From NCBI GenBank assembly GCA_014730175.1, contig WJIR01000176.1:1-33255 (forward strand): DNA of 33,255 bases, given 5' to 3'. Made by a program: the position numbers and the translations under genes. Positions 16,082 through 24,318 of this stretch are shown piece after piece. This DNA comes from Candidatus Zixiibacteriota bacterium (GTDB taxonomy: Bacteria > Zixibacteria > MSB-5A5 > UM-FILTER-46-8). The stretch's first letter is position 1. Each line of letters begins with the position of its first letter. The notes below the pieces were generated by a model. That model worked only from the letters and a program-made list of their open reading frames with translations, made no database searches and was not told where the DNA came from.

Positions 16082-17425
16082 TTAATCCATCCTTAAAGCG
16101 CCCGATCCCGGATAGGCAAGTTCATAATATCCGAATCCGTTTCTATCCACAAAAACGAATTTGCGATGATATCGGTAATAATACCATATCTCATAGGGTC
16201 TGCTATCGATTTCAAATGGATGACGTTCTATTTCCTCGGGTTTTCCGTATGTGATATAGATTCTGCCGAAATCAGATAAATAACCGGGACGACCATATCC
16301 GGTAAAATTACGATTCGCATACCTAACCCGATTGTAATATTCATCCTTCAGTTCATTTTCGGGCGTACTGGGAGAGGGGTCTCTCGTTTCCCAAAAAGAC
16401 TTTATCGCTTCCAAACGCTGATCCGGTTCAACATCGCGAATGGAATCTCGCTCGCCCGGCAAAGCGACATACCTGAGTATATCCACCGCATATTCGAAAT
16501 CCCTTTTTACCAGAGTCGCCAGTGACCAATCGATAAAGAAGACCTTGGAACGGGATGCGTACTCTGTCTCCAAATCTCTATCGCCAATAATTACTTCAAA
16601 ATCATAATTTCCCGGGGATAATTGTGAGATATCCAGATTGCTCAAAACGGGGATCGCCCCCTCCACGGCTTCGGTTCGGGATACATTTAAAGTGTCGTCC
16701 AACAACAGACTGCCTCCCGATTCCTTGATCTCATATCGAACACCTATGATATCAGGCATATTGTTTTGGGGATACAATTCGAAATAGAATCCCGGCGTAT
16801 CTTTTTCGCTATCAAAGGACACCGACGCCGCCGGCGGAACCAACTTACCATATCTGATGAAATCTTCTTTATTCACGATGTCGCTGGAATCAAACGGCTG
16901 AGTGAATATCAGTCCGGAGAGCATCATCGGAGCCCTGAAATGGCTACTTTCAACTTCGAATTCGTGGATTGATTTCAGGTTAGAGACACGATCAGTCAAA
17001 ATCACTTCAACTTTGTATTCAGCCGGCTCCACCTCAAACCATCTTCGTTCCAGAAAATAAGACGTTCTTTCTTTTGAGTATTGCTGCGGACTAGAATTGT
17101 CGAATTCCCGCTCCCAACTCGCTCCCGTTACCTGATTTCCATTTTTATCTCTAATTATAACAGCAAGTTCATACTTAGATACCCTTTGCTGATTCTCCTT
17201 TATTGAATACAGGTTCTGAAAAGGAACTCTGATGAAAATATCCAACATGAATCTGTTTTGCGGCGGCTCGGCAAAAACAGCATAATCGAAGCTAAAATTG
17301 GGGGCTCCGGCTGATTCCACACGAAATTGCTCAGGACGACGTTGGGCTTCCACTGTGGTTACTCCAACGAGGATTAAAGCGACTGCAACCATATATAGAA
17401 TATGCGATTTATTGTATTTTCCCAT
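16082..17425 (-). CDS. GWxTD-like exported protein, paralog of the downstream gene
   Basis: A 447-aa exported protein with the same layout as its neighbour at 14623-16044. It has a signal peptide (residues 1-27, ending TTVEAQ), beta-rich middle segments (SPGNYDFEVIIGDRD, RSYFLERRWFEVEPAEYKVEV-like strands), then FWETRDPSPSTPENELKDEYYNRV and the C-terminal domain. Here the name-giving signature is degenerate: GYLSDFGRIYITYGKP (from residue 381) has Tyr for Trp and Ser for Thr. The PYEIWYYY and KFVFVDRNG strands are kept. The pair probably arose by duplication and could form a heteromer. The function is unknown. The 128-bp A/T-rich gap upstream, with TATAAT-like boxes, may hold its promoter. 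Confidence 0.82.
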   Translation of the reverse strand: MGKYNKSHILYMVAVALILVGVTTVEAQRRPEQFRVESAGAPNFSFDYAVFAEPPQNRFMLDIFIRVPFQNLYSIKENQQRVSKYELAVIIRDKNGNQVTGASWEREFDNSSPQQYSKERTSYFLERRWFEVEPAEYKVEVILTDRVSNLKSIHEFEVESSHFRAPMMLSGLIFTQPFDSSDIVNKEDFIRYGKLVPPAASVSFDSEKDTPGFYFELYPQNNMPDIIGVRYEIKESGGSLLLDDTLNVSRTEAVEGAIPVLSNLDISQLSPGNYDFEVIIGDRDLETEYASRSKVFFIDWSLATLVKRDFEYAVDILRYVALPGERDSIRDVEPDQRLEAIKSFWETRDPSPSTPENELKDEYYNRVRYANRNFTGYGRPGYLSDFGRIYITYGKPEEIERHPFEIDSRPYEIWYYYRYHRKFVFVDRNGFGYYELAYPGSGALRMD

Positions 17426-17553
17426 TTGAGTTCACCATCCGATCAATAAACATAAGCCATTAATTATATAACCGCAACATGAATGCGAGTTATTCTGCAA
17501 TTACATATATATTATACGAACAAAGATAAAGATTGTTTTTCCGGATGGCAATT

Positions 17554-18798
17554 CTATTCATACCTCAAAGCTTCTATCGGATCGAGTTTAGCCGCGCGCG
17601 TGGCCGGATAAATCCCAAAGAACAACCCAACCCCGACAGAAAAACTGAATCCTATCACCATTGACGGAATTGACACTGTCGCCGCCAATGGGGTGGTAGC
17701 ATTAATAATCATGGCGACCGATAAACCGAAGGCAATTCCCAATAGTCCTCCACTGCCGGTCATCGCCATAGCCTCTACCAGAAACTGCCAAAGTATATCT
17801 CGTCGACGGGCGCCGATAGCTTTTCGAATGCCGATCTCACGGGTGCGTTCTTTTACTGACACTAACATGATATTCATCACGCCGACGCCTCCCACCAATA
17901 ATGCGATAGAAGAAATCACTATCATTACCAAATATATAGCGCTGGTGATCTGCCGGTATATATCCATAAATGCTTCCTGTGTGAATATAGCGAAATCGTT
18001 CGGTTTATCATAAGGAACTCCTCGTCGCCTTCTCAACAATTCGGTCATCTCATCGATTGCTTCATCCATAAGGCTATTATTCTTAGCCTGCACGCCGATC
18101 CAAACCCCCTCATCGCCGGGATATATTTTTTCGTAGGTTGAGAGCGGGATAAGCAGGTAATTATCCATCGATTTACCCAAAAGGGACTTACGCTCTTCAG
18201 CAACTCCGATAACGGAAAATTTCCCTTTGTTTACCATGATAATTTTCCCGATAGGGTCCTCATGCGGGAACAATCCCTCGGCAACATCTGCCCCCAGTAC
18301 GACCGTGTAGGTTCGGTAAAACATATCCATTTCGTTGAAAAAACGGCCCTGTTGCAGAATGAGGTTGTAGACAATCTGATAATCAGGAGTAACACCGCTC
18401 AGTTCCGGTCTGGAGACTTCGTAATTGCGATACTTGGCATGATTGCCGTCGGGATATTGCCACCATGATTTAGAAGGGGATACAGCTTCAACCGAGGGAC
18501 AGAACTCCTTGATAGCAATGGCATCTTCAACGGTCAGTCTCTTGCGGTTTCTCTCCTCCTCGTTGTGACCGTTTATACTGATTCCCGGTTTATATCGCGA
18601 CACGAAGATAGCGTTGGAACCGAGCGATTCTATTTGTTCAGCCATGCTCTTATTCAGTCCCTGAACTATTGCAACCATTCCTATCACTGCTGCCACGCCG
18701 ATGAAAACACCCAATATGGTCAGAAAAGATCGCAGCTTGTTTGCTTTCATAGCGCCCCAGGCTAAAACGATATTTTCAAATAAATCTCTTACTTTCAT
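17554..18798 (-). CDS. MacB-type ABC transporter permease (second of pair)
   Basis: A 414-aa inner-membrane permease of the MacB/FtsX type. One N-terminal helix (about 22-48, LRSFLTILGVFIGVAAVIGM) is followed by a large periplasmic MacB_PCD domain. Three C-terminal helices make the FtsX domain, with the coupling segment VKERTREIGIRKAIGARRRDILWQFLVEA, and the product ends IYPATRAAKLDPIEALRYE, a typical MacB-like terminus. There is no fused ATPase, so it must use the ATPase at 20029-20706. It starts 6 bp after the homologous permease gene and likely pairs with it as a heterodimer. It is the last gene of the export operon. Confidence 0.93.
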   Translation of the reverse strand: MKVRDLFENIVLAWGAMKANKLRSFLTILGVFIGVAAVIGMVAIVQGLNKSMAEQIESLGSNAIFVSRYKPGISINGHNEEERNRKRLTVEDAIAIKEFCPSVEAVSPSKSWWQYPDGNHAKYRNYEVSRPELSGVTPDYQIVYNLILQQGRFFNEMDMFYRTYTVVLGADVAEGLFPHEDPIGKIIMVNKGKFSVIGVAEERKSLLGKSMDNYLLIPLSTYEKIYPGDEGVWIGVQAKNNSLMDEAIDEMTELLRRRRGVPYDKPNDFAIFTQEAFMDIYRQITSAIYLVMIVISSIALLVGGVGVMNIMLVSVKERTREIGIRKAIGARRRDILWQFLVEAMAMTGSGGLLGIAFGLSVAMIINATTPLAATVSIPSMVIGFSFSVGVGLFFGIYPATRAAKLDPIEALRYE

Positions 18799-18804
18799 AA
18801 AGCC

Positions 18805-20028
18805 CTACTCATATCTCAAAGCATCTATGGGGTCCATGCGGGCAGCTTTCATTGCCGGGTAAATTCCGAAGAAGATGCCTATAACGCTGGATATCAAAAC
18901 GCCGGTGACAATCGACCAGGTTTCCACCGATGATGGGAGCGGAGTGGAGGTTGCGATAATTTTGGCGATTGCTGAGCCAAAACCGATACCGATAAGCCCG
19001 CCGATTATGGAAAGAGTCAGCGCTTCGATTAAGAACTGCCAGAGGATATCTTTTCTTCTGGCTCCCAAAGCCTTTCTGATACCTACTTCCCTGGTTCTCT
19101 CGGTAACCGAAACCAGCATTATATTCATAATAACAATTCCGCCGACAACAAGAGAAATCGAAGATACGCCGATAAGAACCAACCATGCGCCCTGCGTAAA
19201 GCTGTTATAAATTTCCATCATGCTTTCCGATGTGAAGAATTCAAAATCATCCGGTTCCGAATACTTAACATGACGTCGAGCCCTTAAAATGGCACGGGCT
19301 TCATCCATCGCTTCATCCATTTTAGTATACTCAACAGCCTTTACAAAAATCTGAATTGAACCGCCCCTGGAAAAATATTTACTGTATGTCGATAGAGGGG
19401 TGATTGCCCAGTTGTCCTGATTGACGCCCAAAATTGATCCCTGGGGTTTCCCTACGCCGATAATAGTAAAGTAATATTTACCGATTTTGAGTTTTTGTCC
19501 GATGGGATCGGTGTATGGGAAAAGATTTTCTGCCACATCCGGTCCCACGACGCAGACAGACCTCCTATGGAGTTCATCGGATTCCGTAAAACTCCTTCCT
19601 CGTTCGATATCGGTGGTTGCAATTTCGATATAGTTATAAGTAACACCCTTGACTATGGTACCGCCGATCTTATCGCTCCCCCGCTTTATAGTCATGGACC
19701 TGTCAAAACTCGAAGCGCCGACATGCTGGCAGTATTCACAATTCTCATCGATAGCAGCCATATCTCTTTTGGTTAGGTCTTTTCGTTTCCTGACCTTAAA
19801 CCATTGCTCCTCGGAAGTAACCAGACCGTATTTATCGATTATGAAAGTAGTAGATCCAAGCTGGCCGATCGCCTCGGAAACGGACTTATTCATACCATTG
19901 ATCACGGAGACAACCGCAATAACCGTCATCACTCCGATAACCATCCCCAGTAGTGTAAGGATCGCTCGCAGCTTGTTGGCAATCAGGGAAGCAAGCGCTA
20001 TTTTAATGCTCTCAAATACCTGATGCAC
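18805..20028 (-). CDS. MacB-type ABC transporter permease (first of pair)
   Basis: A 407-aa permease with the same one-plus-three helix layout as its downstream neighbour: LRAILTLLGMVIGVMTVIAV near the N-terminus, a periplasmic domain, the coupling segment VTERTREVGIRKALGARRKD and the ending IYPAMKAARMDPIDALRYE. The start is a GTG at 20028 that directly follows the stop of the ATPase gene, implying translational coupling. The periplasmic domain contains CEYC (residues 72-75), a Cys pair absent from the neighbouring permease. Mechanotransmission-type export of hydrophobic or lipidated substrates, as in MacB or LolCDE, is the family expectation. The cargo is unknown. Confidence 0.93.
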   Translation of the reverse strand: MHQVFESIKIALASLIANKLRAILTLLGMVIGVMTVIAVVSVINGMNKSVSEAIGQLGSTTFIIDKYGLVTSEEQWFKVRKRKDLTKRDMAAIDENCEYCQHVGASSFDRSMTIKRGSDKIGGTIVKGVTYNYIEIATTDIERGRSFTESDELHRRSVCVVGPDVAENLFPYTDPIGQKLKIGKYYFTIIGVGKPQGSILGVNQDNWAITPLSTYSKYFSRGGSIQIFVKAVEYTKMDEAMDEARAILRARRHVKYSEPDDFEFFTSESMMEIYNSFTQGAWLVLIGVSSISLVVGGIVIMNIMLVSVTERTREVGIRKALGARRKDILWQFLIEALTLSIIGGLIGIGFGSAIAKIIATSTPLPSSVETWSIVTGVLISSVIGIFFGIYPAMKAARMDPIDALRYE

Positions 20029-20706
20029 TTATTTAACCACTTCCTTTTCCACAGCGCCGTCGCGCAGGTAAATTATGCGCTGGGTACAGTCAGCAATATC
20101 CTGCTCATGGGTAACCACGATTACGGTATTGCCCCGTTCATGCAGCTTTTCGAAAACATCCATTATTTCTTCGCTGGTCGCCGTATCGAGGTTTCCCGTG
20201 GGCTCATCAGCAAGAATTATGGATGGATTATTCACAAGCGCCCGAGCAATAGCCACGCGCTGACGCTGTCCGCCGGATAATTCATTAGGTTTGTGGTTCA
20301 TCCTATCGGCGAGATCCACCGCGCTCAATGCCGCCTTTGCGCCTTCAAGCCTTTCCTTGGCTCCGGTACCGTTATATATCAATGGTAATTCAACATTATG
20401 CAAAGCGGTAGCGCGAGGTAGCAAGTTGAAGGTCTGGAAAACGAAGCCGATTTCTTTGTTTCTAACAAAAGCTAATTCGTCATCGTTCATACCCGAGACC
20501 GCTCGATCATTAAGGATATACTCGCCCCGGCTGGCGGTATCAAGGCAGCCGATTAAATTCATAAGGGTGGACTTGCCCGAACCGGAAGGTCCCATGATAG
20601 CGAGATATTCGCCCCTCTCGACCTGAATACTTACCCCTCGCAAAGCATGGACCGTTTCGGTCCCCATTACGTATGTTTTCCACAAATCACGTGTTTCTAT
20701 TAGCAA
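20029..20706 (-). CDS. ABC transporter ATP-binding protein (LolD/MacB type)
   Basis: The 225-aa cytoplasmic ATPase that powers the two downstream permeases. Walker [10 protein letters not shown] is at residues 39-47, Q-loop Gln91, signature LSGGQRQR at 143-150, Walker B IILADE with catalytic Glu at 168 and the H-loop His200. The sequence around [17 protein letters not shown] is typical of the LolD/MacB/FtsE group. The start is a TTG at 20706, supported by GAGGAGG five or six bases upstream; no ATG fits. It sits between the adaptor gene (19 bp gap) and the permeases. I leave the gene symbol blank because MacB is normally a fused protein and Lol systems lack adaptor and TolC partners. Confidence 0.94.
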   Translation of the reverse strand: MLIETRDLWKTYVMGTETVHALRGVSIQVERGEYLAIMGPSGSGKSTLMNLIGCLDTASRGEYILNDRAVSGMNDDELAFVRNKEIGFVFQTFNLLPRATALHNVELPLIYNGTGAKERLEGAKAALSAVDLADRMNHKPNELSGGQRQRVAIARALVNNPSIILADEPTGNLDTATSEEIMDVFEKLHERGNTVIVVTHEQDIADCTQRIIYLRDGAVEKEVVK

Positions 20707-20725
20707 GGTTACCTCCTCAAATCAA

Positions 20726-21943
20726 CTACCTGCCTTCGGGTTCCACGAAATCGCCGGATTTAAGAATCCGTAGCATCTGATAACTACCGGTGATAATGCT
20801 ATCTCCCTCGGATACGCCCTCCGCAATCTGGATATTCTGCTGGTCTGCCAGACCGGTGGTAACCGGCTGAAATTTCGCTTTGCCGTTTGATACCAGAAAT
20901 ACACCCTCTACCGGCTCTTCTTCCTCCATTTCTTCCTCATCGATATCGGCTTCTTCCGCTTTGGCGCCATTGCCGGTTACGGATTCCGCAATAATGGTAT
21001 CCGAGGGTGCGCGCATAACTATGGATTGTATCGGTACATTGACTGCATCGTTACTCACGCCGGTGGTGATATCCACGGTTGCTGTCATACCTGGTCTAAT
21101 GCCCTTCACTACGTCGGTAAATAATATGGTCACCAAAAAATTAACTACCTGTTCCTGAGAACTGACGCCGACGATGCGCGCCGAGTTCCCGATTTCCGTC
21201 ACCACGCCTTTGAAACTGGTGTCGGGATAGGCATCGAGGTCGATATCGACATCCTGCCCGATTTCGACCAACGCGATATCGGTTTCATCGACCTCGGCTT
21301 CAACTTCTATCGCGGACAGATCCGAAACCACCATGATAACCGTTCCCGGATTGTTCATGGTGCCGATAACCACGTTTTCGCCCTCTTCGGACATCAGAGC
21401 GGTGATCGTTCCGGCGATAGGTGACCTGATAGTGGTTTTCGCAAGCTGATCTTTGGCTTGCTCCAGGCTTGCTTCGGCTTGAGCCACCAATGCCTTAGCG
21501 GAATTATATTCAGCGCGGGAAAGATCCAGGGTTTCTTGAGAAACCAGCTTGCGCTTGAATAGCTCTTGATTCCTGTCAAAAGCGATTTCCGCTGTTTCAA
21601 GCGATGACTGAGCTTGCAGTAAAGATGCTCTGGCGCGAGAGACATCGGCTTGGTAACTGGTGGGATCGATCTGCACAAGTAAATCGCCCTTTTCCACTTT
21701 CTGTCCCTCTTTGACCGGCAATTTAATTATCCTGCCCATAACATCAGCGGAGATCTGCACCTCTTTTTTCGCCTCCACTCTGCCGGTAGCGGTAACGGTT
21801 GAAAATATATCACCTCTCTCCGCTGTTTCGACTCTGACCTTCTTAGCATCGACCTTGGTTTGACTCACCGCGATAAATATAAGAATCCCCAGAATTATTA
21901 CTACTATTCCACCAATGAAAATTTTCTTTTTCGTTTTTGCCAT
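20726..21943 (-). CDS. MacA/HlyD-like periplasmic adaptor (membrane fusion protein)
   Basis: A 405-aa adaptor linking inner-membrane transporter and outer-membrane channel. One N-terminal anchor (about 8-28) is followed by a split lipoyl domain (GRIIKLPVKEGQKVEKGDLL at 70-89, and IRSPIAGTITALMSEEGENV at 172-191). Between these is a coiled-coil hairpin (about 95-170) rich in Ala, Gln and Glu, then beta-barrel and membrane-proximal domains. Unusual is a run of acidic residues at 329-345 (EADIDEEEMEEEEP) inserted before the last beta strands, possibly a flexible loop. The ATG at 21943 has GGAG upstream. It lies 28 bp downstream of the TolC-like gene. Confidence 0.94.
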   Translation of the reverse strand: MAKTKKKIFIGGIVVIILGILIFIAVSQTKVDAKKVRVETAERGDIFSTVTATGRVEAKKEVQISADVMGRIIKLPVKEGQKVEKGDLLVQIDPTSYQADVSRARASLLQAQSSLETAEIAFDRNQELFKRKLVSQETLDLSRAEYNSAKALVAQAEASLEQAKDQLAKTTIRSPIAGTITALMSEEGENVVIGTMNNPGTVIMVVSDLSAIEVEAEVDETDIALVEIGQDVDIDLDAYPDTSFKGVVTEIGNSARIVGVSSQEQVVNFLVTILFTDVVKGIRPGMTATVDITTGVSNDAVNVPIQSIVMRAPSDTIIAESVTGNGAKAEEADIDEEEMEEEEPVEGVFLVSNGKAKFQPVTTGLADQQNIQIAEGVSEGDSIITGSYQMLRILKSGDFVEPEGR

Positions 21944-21971
21944 TATTTTCTCCGCAGCATTAACGAGTTAT

Positions 21972-23309
21972 TTATAAACCCATTGCTTTTTCAAGTTGAC
22001 TGACCGCAAGATTGTAATCGAAGAGAGACTGAATACGGTTTGCTTCCGCCAGTTTATAGTTAACCTGAGCATCGATTACATCAAGAATGGTGGCGGCGCC
22101 CAGATTGTACTTCTCCTGAGCAAGATTAAAATCCTCCTGAGCCGCCTTCTCTGATTCCTCAGTAAGCAGCAGGTTTTGACTCGCCTTTTGTAGATTCAAA
22201 AATGCCTGTTTAACCTCCAGCGCAACCGCATTCTTGGTGGCGTAATAATTATCCTGCGCACTACGGTATGTAATCCTCGACTTAGTATAAGAAGCCTTAG
22301 TTTGGAATCCGTTGAAGATATTGAAGTTAAACGAGCCGGATACATTCCATCGGTAATTCTTATCCCAAAAATTATCGACAAAATGCTCCATGGATTCCTC
22401 ATTCCAACTATATGAAGCGTTCAGGGACAAGCTGGGAAACCAGCTTCCTCTCGATGCGAGTTTATTGTACTTGGCAGCTTCGAGGCTTTTCTCCGCTTGC
22501 AGAAGCCCCGGATGTCTATCCATCGCCGCATCCACGGCATCCTCATAATCGTAGTCGATCTGCCTGATAGACAACTCCTGCACCGGCTCGATCTCCAGAT
22601 TTACATCACGGTTCATGATGTAATTAAGGTCTGCCATCGCCAATTTATAGTTGTTTTCGGCATCCACCAGATCCAATTTGTCATTAGCAACCTGCACCTT
22701 CGCTTTTAACACATCCGATATCGAAGCGGAACCTAACTCGTATCTACTCTGAGCAATCTTGAGTTGTTCCTGACCTCTGCGTACCGCATCCTCCCTGACT
22801 TCGATTAGCATCTGGGCTTTGTCCAAAGAATAATACTTCTCTTTAACCTCATATACAATATCCTTGACCGTCATTTCATAACCATATCGCCTCCCGGTTT
22901 TGTCGGCTTTAGCCCCGTAAACCCCGTAGATATTAGCTCCGCCGTCGAATATGGTCTGAGATAATTGAAAACCGGCGGAGTAGTTTTTACTTACAGAAAC
23001 TCCTGTAGAAGCGTTCACGAAGCTTTGTGTATTTTCATCATACCGAAGGTAATCGGTAGGACCTGTGATAGTACGCGATGCCCCCATCCAGCTATCCAGG
23101 CGAGGTAACAAACGTCCGTAGGCAGACCAAACATCCTGCCGGGATTTGTTATATTCATGCTCCGCTGAACGAATTTCGAGGTTGTTCCTCTTTGCAATTT
23201 CGATGCACTGTTCGAGCGTCAGTTTTTCCGCCGTAACCGGTGCGCTCAACAGCATGAGCAGTAAAATTATTAAAAGATAAAAGGGGATTCGCCTTGCATT
23301 ACTAATCAT
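21972..23309 (-). CDS. TolC-family outer-membrane channel
   Basis: A 445-aa outer-membrane efflux protein. A signal peptide (about 1-27, ending APVTAEK) is followed by LTLEQCIEIAKRNNLEIRSAEHEYNKS, the classic start of the family, and by two repeats of the efflux-protein domain with long periplasmic helices. The tail is AATILDVIDAQVNYKLAEANRIQSLFDYNLAVSQLEKAMG, typical of TolC-like proteins. It would form the trimeric exit duct for the adaptor and ABC transporter encoded immediately downstream. The ATG at 23309 has AGGAG upstream. It is preceded by a YIP1-family gene after 30 bp. Confidence 0.95.
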   Translation of the reverse strand: MISNARRIPFYLLIILLLMLLSAPVTAEKLTLEQCIEIAKRNNLEIRSAEHEYNKSRQDVWSAYGRLLPRLDSWMGASRTITGPTDYLRYDENTQSFVNASTGVSVSKNYSAGFQLSQTIFDGGANIYGVYGAKADKTGRRYGYEMTVKDIVYEVKEKYYSLDKAQMLIEVREDAVRRGQEQLKIAQSRYELGSASISDVLKAKVQVANDKLDLVDAENNYKLAMADLNYIMNRDVNLEIEPVQELSIRQIDYDYEDAVDAAMDRHPGLLQAEKSLEAAKYNKLASRGSWFPSLSLNASYSWNEESMEHFVDNFWDKNYRWNVSGSFNFNIFNGFQTKASYTKSRITYRSAQDNYYATKNAVALEVKQAFLNLQKASQNLLLTEESEKAAQEDFNLAQEKYNLGAATILDVIDAQVNYKLAEANRIQSLFDYNLAVSQLEKAMGL

Positions 23310-23339
23310 ATCGGTCTCCTAAATTAATTATCCGGACTA

Positions 23340-24077
23340 TCAAACGCCAAAGAACCCGCCGAAGATATTGGAGAGAGCGGTCGTGATCAAAATCCATATC
23401 AACCACAACACTCCTACGGATATAAACGACTTGGCTCTGGAGAAATCATATATTATAGAAAAGCCTATACTTACTAAAATGTATATCCATATCGTGAAGA
23501 ACTCGAAATGCCCGAGGAAGTTGTATATAAACGATTCGGACATGGACGCAGGAAGAAACAGAGTCGGCGCCAATGATATCTCCAATGTACCCTTTATATT
23601 TACCAAAATCGCGTTCACAATCGCCCCCAGGCATCCAATTAGCGACGAGTAACTGTATATCGCGAGGTTCTGCTTATACGTGGCATTGCCGCCCCCGAGA
23701 ACTGATCCCATGAAATAGAGCGCCCCTGCGACTACCAAAAACGCAACCAGGATTGCAATCGGTGCGAATACCGTTGCAACTATCCTGTTGACCCCCCATC
23801 CCTCCGTATCACCCATCTGCTTTTCGATCTCTTCGATCTGCTCCTCGGTTATACCCGGTCTATCACGAACTCTTTCCATCTGTGCTTCCATTGTCTGCTG
23901 CCAGGTGACCTGCATTGTGATAAGAGAGACCAGAATCAGCACCAACCAGGGCAAAAACCAGTTCGGCTTAATCTTCAGTTGTTCGAAAACCGAGGTGGGT
24001 TCGAAGAATATATTTAGCATTTTCTTTGCATTACCCATATCACTTTCGGATGGGGATTTTGTTTCAATCGAGTCCAT
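23340..24077 (-). CDS. YIP1-family integral membrane protein
   Basis: A 245-aa inner-membrane protein with five hydrophobic segments (about 42-60, 97-130, 138-163, 197-215 and 220-240) and a cytosolic N-terminal NIFFEPTSVFEQLKIKPNWFLPW, the hallmark of bacterial YIP1-domain proteins. A charged loop (about 62-95, many Glu and Arg) separates helices 1 and 2. The molecular role in bacteria is unknown; eukaryotic Yip1 proteins act in membrane trafficking, but that does not transfer directly. It is the first gene of the export operon, 30 bp ahead of the TolC-like gene, so it may help the exporter's assembly or substrate delivery. That is inference from position alone. Confidence 0.8.
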   Translation of the reverse strand: MDSIETKSPSESDMGNAKKMLNIFFEPTSVFEQLKIKPNWFLPWLVLILVSLITMQVTWQQTMEAQMERVRDRPGITEEQIEEIEKQMGDTEGWGVNRIVATVFAPIAILVAFLVVAGALYFMGSVLGGGNATYKQNLAIYSYSSLIGCLGAIVNAILVNIKGTLEISLAPTLFLPASMSESFIYNFLGHFEFFTIWIYILVSIGFSIIYDFSRAKSFISVGVLWLIWILITTALSNIFGGFFGV

Positions 24078-24264
24078 AATTGTACCTCATACTTCTTCTA
24101 TTAATGACGTTTTTTCTTATAAGAAGGTTTCAAAAAATCGATTCAATATCATTGTGTACAAATGCAATTCATCCAGTTCTACGATTATGTGAATGCCAGG
24201 TTAAGCGTACCCACACAAACTAACATATTGTACACTTAATGGCGTATAAAATTCAACATAAAAA

Positions 24265-24291
24265 AATCGGACAGGTCGCACCTGTCCGATT
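24265..24291 (-). terminator. terminator of the hppA-alaX unit
   Basis: A perfect 12-bp stem, AATCGGACAGGT (24265-24276) with ACCTGTCCGATT (24280-24291), has a CGC loop. It is followed on the - strand by a run of seven T (24266-24260, the last two overlapping the stem). It lies 27 bp after the alaX-like stop at 24319. Confidence 0.9.
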
Positions 24292-24318
24292 CATAGATTG
24301 ATAGAGATCCATGGAGGA

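Noticed and set aside
17554-20706. LolCDE lipoprotein-release system
   Set aside because: ATPase and permeases look similar to Lol proteins, but the operon includes an adaptor and a TolC-like channel, which fits Mac-type export instead.
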